A stretch of DNA of 64,000 bases from positions 2,353,501 to 2,417,500 of the forward strand of contig NZ_CP060393.1 in assembly GCF_014274685.1 (NCBI RefSeq), given 5' to 3'. The notes below the pieces were generated by a model, which did not search any database, had not been told where the DNA came from, and worked only from the letters and a program-made list of their open reading frames with translations. The translations under genes and the position numbers were made by a program. This DNA is from Edaphobacter sp. 4G125 (GTDB lineage: Bacteria; Acidobacteriota; Terriglobia; Terriglobales; Acidobacteriaceae). Shown here in pieces: positions 60,724 to 64,000 of this stretch. Within the stretch, counting starts at the first letter, position 1. Each line of letters opens with the position of its first letter.

Positions 60724-62000
60724 CGGTGAGCCTCCGTTGGAGGATTCGACTCATGCTGCTCCGGCGTAACCACACGCACTTCTTGGTTTTCAGTGAGGGA
60801 ATCGGGCGGATTGGATATTACAGCCTGCCCAGGTTCAAGACCACTCAGGATCTCCATTGTCGAACCAAAATCGCGCCCGGAAGTGACACTCAGGATGTGC
60901 GCTCGATTGTTGCTATCGACCGTGGCGACATGGAGCCCGTCTGCTTTGAGGATGACAGCGCCTACCGAAACGATGAGGGCTGGCGCGGCTCGCGAGACAT
61001 TGAGATGCACCTGGGTGTAACTTCCAGGCAGCAGCTCTCCGGAGCGGTTTTCTACATCAATTTCAGCCAGAAGTGTTCTGGTCACGGGGTCGACCGCATT
61101 GGCTGTACGCACCAACTTTCCTTTGAAAGTACGGCCAGGATATTGTGGCAACGTGAGGCTGGCCGTTACGCCTTTCTTCGCATCCGGAGCGTATATCTGC
61201 GGTACATTGACGAAGACTCTCAAAGTATCGATGGCCGAGATATCGAAGATTTCTCGACTGCTTCGGATTGTTCCTGCGCCTGCTGTCGTTGTACTTCCGT
61301 CTGCGCTGATGAGTTGTCCGATATCGAGATTGCGTGCTGTGATGACTCCATCAAAAGGAGCGACAACGCGTTCGAACGAAACCAATTCTTCCAACCTACG
61401 AACGTTCGCTGAGGCGGAGGCGACCTCTGAATTCCGTGCCTGCAAAAGGCTGACGGCATTGTCGGTATCCTGCTGACTCACAGCATTGCTTCCTACAAGA
61501 TCTTTGTAGCGATCTGCAGTCACCTTTGCGAGGTTTGCATTTTGAATTGCCGTGGCCAGATCTGCCTTTGCAGAGGCGAGTTGCTGATCCAATTCTGGCG
61601 TCTCAATTACGGCAAGCAACTCTCCCTTGCGTACACGCGAGCCAATGTCGTGGTACCAAGCCTTCACATAGCCCGTCGTTCTTGCATAGATCGGTGCCAG
61701 GGTATAGGCCTGCATGTTGCCAGGGAGCACAATCTCTGTGGCGTTCTGTTGCAGCTTGGGTGTCTCCAGGGCTACTGGAGGCGCAGAGCTTGCAGCGGTG
61801 TATTTCTCAAGCTCAGTACTGGCATGTTTGCGACGAAGAATGCCAAAGACACCTAACACGACTGCTATCAGTAGAACGATTACAACGACGATCAGAAGAG
61901 ACCCGCGAGAAACAGGAGGAGGCTCATGCTTCAGCGCATTTGGCTTATGTGCATCTGGAATCGAGTGCGCGTTCGTTCCTTGTTGTGTTTCACCGCTCAT
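60720..62000 (-). CDS. RND efflux periplasmic adaptor (membrane fusion protein)
   Basis: Bridges the inner-membrane pump and outer-membrane channel. The 426-residue protein has a cytoplasmic tail, an inner-membrane anchor (LLIVVVIVLLIAVVLGVFGIL, about residues 34-54), barrel-sandwich hybrid with TTGYVKAWYHDIGSRVRKGELLAVIETPELDQQLA (short core YHDIGSRVRKGELLA), a long alpha-hairpin, lipoyl-like RVVAPFDGVITARN and a beta-barrel domain. No lipobox is seen. About 30 bp downstream of the permease. Confidence 0.93.
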   Translation of the reverse strand: MSGETQQGTNAHSIPDAHKPNALKHEPPPVSRGSLLIVVVIVLLIAVVLGVFGILRRKHASTELEKYTAASSAPPVALETPKLQQNATEIVLPGNMQAYTLAPIYARTTGYVKAWYHDIGSRVRKGELLAVIETPELDQQLASAKADLATAIQNANLAKVTADRYKDLVGSNAVSQQDTDNAVSLLQARNSEVASASANVRRLEELVSFERVVAPFDGVITARNLDIGQLISADGSTTTAGAGTIRSSREIFDISAIDTLRVFVNVPQIYAPDAKKGVTASLTLPQYPGRTFKGKLVRTANAVDPVTRTLLAEIDVENRSGELLPGSYTQVHLNVSRAAPALIVSVGAVILKADGLHVATVDSNNRAHILSVTSGRDFGSTMEILSGLEPGQAVISNPPDSLTENQEVRVVTPEQHESNPPTEAHR

Positions 62001-62033
62001 CGAGTCTCTCCCTCTATGTTCGTGCCCAAGGTG

Positions 62034-64000
62034 TCATAAATAAGCTTCATTGGCGTCGTCCTCCTGCCGAGTGAGCGGCGGATCATTGCGATGCATGAAG
62101 GCAAAAAATGTTGGTACAAAAGTTAGCGTTCCAAAGGTTGCCAGTAATAAGCCGCCAATCACAGCGCGGCCCAGGGGAGCGTTCTGCTCTCCGCCGTCTC
62201 CCAGTCCCAGCGCCATTGGAACCATGCCAATAATCATGGCGAGTGCCGTCATAATGACCGGACGGAATCGGGTGAAGCCTGCGGCCAGAGCCGCCTCGGT
62301 AGAGTTCATCCCTTCTTCCATCTGTTCCTTGGCAAAGCTGACCACAAGAATGGAGTTGGCTGTTGCTACGCCGACGCACATGATGGATCCGGTTAGAGCC
62401 GGAACGCTGATATGAGTTCCGGTCAAAAAGAGCATCCACACAATGCCTGCAAGCGCTCCGGGCAGAGCAACGATGATGATGAAAGGATCAAGCCAGCTTT
62501 GGAAGTTGACCACGATCAGGGCATACACCAGAACGATGGAAAAGAGCAGTCCACCGATGAGACCGACGAACGAAGTGCGCATCGTTTCAATCTGGCCACG
62601 AACGTAGACCTCTGTGCCACGGGGAAGCTTTGACTTACTGTCCTCAACGATCTTGTCGAGCTTACGAGCTACGGTTGCCAGATCTGTTCCGTCAACCGCG
62701 CCGTAGATGTCGATCACAGGACGGGCGTTATAGTGGCTGACTGTGCCTTGCTCCACGCCCCGTTCAATCGAAGCCAGGTTACCCAGAATCTGCGGAGGGG
62801 TACTTCCTGTGGAGGTAATCGGGAAGTTCTGAAGCTCCTGCAGGTTCTTTACGTCGTATTGTGGAGTCTGTACGACGATGTTGTAGCTGACATTATTTTG
62901 CGGATTGAGGAAGAAACCTGGCGACGTCTGAAAGCTGCCACTCAGCGCAACCAGAAGATTACCTGCGACATCCCGCTGGCTATAGCCCACCTGCTGGGCT
63001 CGTGTGCGATCGACATTGACTTCCCACTTTGGCAGGTTGAATGGTTGTTGAATACGCAGATCCGTAGTTCCCGCGATATGGCTGATCTGTTCCATCATTC
63101 CCTCAGCCAGTTCACGGTTCTTCTCCAGCTCTTGCCCCACAAACTGAATGTCGATCTGTGCAGGCAGACCAAAGTTCAGGATCTGGCTGACCATGTCTGT
63201 CGGCAGATAGTAGAACTGCGTTCCCGGGAATTGCGTGGTGAGCTTATCTCGTAACAGGCGCATATACTCAGCGGTTGGCCGATGCCCTTCGTTGAGAGAT
63301 ACGAGGATATCCGCGTCTCCCGTACCTACCGGAGCAGAGTTGGAATAGGAAAGATTGATACCGGAGTAGGGAAGACCAACATTGTCGATGATGGTTCCTA
63401 GTTCGGCAGCAGGAATCTCTTTACGGATGACCGCTTCAATGCGATCGCAAAGTGCGGCGGTATCTTCGATTCGGGTTCCTGTATGCGCTCGCACATGCAA
63501 CTTGAATTGGCCACCATCAACAGAAGGGAAGAAGTCCTGCCCCAACCATGGATAAAGAAGTCCGATGGACAAAACCCAGAAAGCCACAATGGCCAACAAG
63601 AACACGGTTCTGTGGTGCAAACAGAGATTCAAAACTCCGTAGTACCAATTGCGTAGCTTTTCAAAGTAGTGCTCAAAGAGGAGTTGGAAACGAACAAAAG
63701 GGTTCCGGCTCTTCCGGGCTCTTTCTGCGCTGTCGTGCTCATGGCCTTTTAACAGGTACTTCGCCATCGTGGGCACGATGGTTCGAGAGAGAAAGTAAGA
63801 GGCCAGCATGGCGAAGACTACGGCTTCCGCCAGAGGAACAAAGAGATACCGCGCGACTCCTCCCAGAAAGAACATGGGAACGAAGACGATACAGATGGAG
63901 AGCGTAGAGACAAAGGCTGGGACAGCAATCTGAGCGGCACCATCCAGAATGGCCTGCTCGACTTCTTTGCCCTCTTCAAGGTTGCGGTTAATATTTTCGA
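62034..64000 (-). CDS. RND efflux transporter permease, C-terminal part (cut by window edge)
   Basis: Inner-membrane pump, the motor of the operon. The frame stays open from the window end to the TGA; about 655 codons are visible, with the N-terminal third missing. It contains the large second periplasmic loop, GQDFFPSVDGGQFKLHVRAHTGTRIEDT, TM8-12, and RFRPVIMTALAMIIGMVPMALGLGDGGEQNAPLG, the RND signature at TM11. In TM10 the position of the AcrB proton-relay Lys (VGLSAKNAIL in AcrB) reads VGVATANSIL here. Substrates cannot be named. Order permease-adaptor-channel on the minus strand. Confidence 0.93.
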   Translation of the reverse strand, partial: ENINRNLEEGKEVEQAILDGAAQIAVPAFVSTLSICIVFVPMFFLGGVARYLFVPLAEAVVFAMLASYFLSRTIVPTMAKYLLKGHEHDSAERARKSRNPFVRFQLLFEHYFEKLRNWYYGVLNLCLHHRTVFLLAIVAFWVLSIGLLYPWLGQDFFPSVDGGQFKLHVRAHTGTRIEDTAALCDRIEAVIRKEIPAAELGTIIDNVGLPYSGINLSYSNSAPVGTGDADILVSLNEGHRPTAEYMRLLRDKLTTQFPGTQFYYLPTDMVSQILNFGLPAQIDIQFVGQELEKNRELAEGMMEQISHIAGTTDLRIQQPFNLPKWEVNVDRTRAQQVGYSQRDVAGNLLVALSGSFQTSPGFFLNPQNNVSYNIVVQTPQYDVKNLQELQNFPITSTGSTPPQILGNLASIERGVEQGTVSHYNARPVIDIYGAVDGTDLATVARKLDKIVEDSKSKLPRGTEVYVRGQIETMRTSFVGLIGGLLFSIVLVYALIVVNFQSWLDPFIIIVALPGALAGIVWMLFLTGTHISVPALTGSIMCVGVATANSILVVSFAKEQMEEGMNSTEAALAAGFTRFRPVIMTALAMIIGMVPMALGLGDGGEQNAPLGRAVIGGLLLATFGTLTFVPTFFAFMHRNDPPLTRQEDDANEAYL

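Overview
The window looks like chromosomal DNA of an acidobacterium (class Terriglobia, Granulicella/Edaphobacter/Terriglobus-like). The argument rests on a secreted VWFA-related protein of the kind typical of Acidobacteriota, dispersed 'GTCATCCTGAGCGAAG...GAAGGATCTGC' repeats, a diderm envelope (LolCD, RND efflux with an outer-membrane channel, PagL-like barrel, flagellar L and P rings), and genes of moderate G+C content packed with many ATGA/GTGA overlaps. No phage, transposase or CRISPR array is visible. Genus-level placement is inference.

Layout. 1-11.3 kb: protein quality control on the minus strand (lon, cut by the window edge; a lone FkbM methyltransferase; clpX; clpP; tig with a His-rich N-terminus), a membrane-anchored mutarotase-like protein, then a family-5 uracil-DNA glycosylase and a YtxH protein on the plus strand, and clpC. 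11.3-20.8 kb: lolC-lolD, a TRIC-type channel, a secreted beta-propeller protein, a zinc alcohol dehydrogenase, a SpoIVB-like (S55) peptidase and a VWFA-related protein. 20.8-27.5 kb: a repeat-rich gap, a DinB protein, tRNA-Gln(CTG) with a partial duplicate of its 3' end, then an overlapping mutS-anmK-peptide-binding lipoprotein operon. 27.5-38.5 kb: heme synthesis on the plus strand (ccsA/hemX-like, hemA, hemC, hemD) interrupted by a FecR protein, an Orn/Lys/Arg decarboxylase and three overlapping two-component genes. 38.5-42.6 kb: nth, hemQ, dedA and inositol-phosphate synthase. 42.6-47.5 kb: flgF-flgG-flgA-flgH-flgI-flgJ on the minus strand and a divergent cheY. 47.5-56.1 kb: a secreted protein of unknown function, ftcD, a PagL-like barrel, yebC, lysA, a PspC protein, a TPR protein and small unknowns. 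56.1-59.2 kb: rpsO-pnp. 59.3-64 kb: a tripartite RND efflux operon whose permease runs off the window.

The heme genes supply early steps (glutamyl-tRNA reduction, hydroxymethylbilane, uroporphyrinogen III), and HemQ suggests the coproporphyrin-dependent ending. Tig, ClpP, ClpX, Lon and ClpC form a folding and proteolysis set. AnmK beside a peptide-binding lipoprotein suggests wall-fragment recycling.

The least explained signal is a multi-block element present three times (near 21.1, 38.6 and 51.4 kb). Its blocks keep nearly fixed spacing (49/24/27 bp), it always lies sense-oriented downstream of a coding gene, and in two copies its G-rich end sits on the stop codon of the convergent gene. 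It encodes no convincing protein and may be a structured RNA, a mobile repeat or a transcription-end element.
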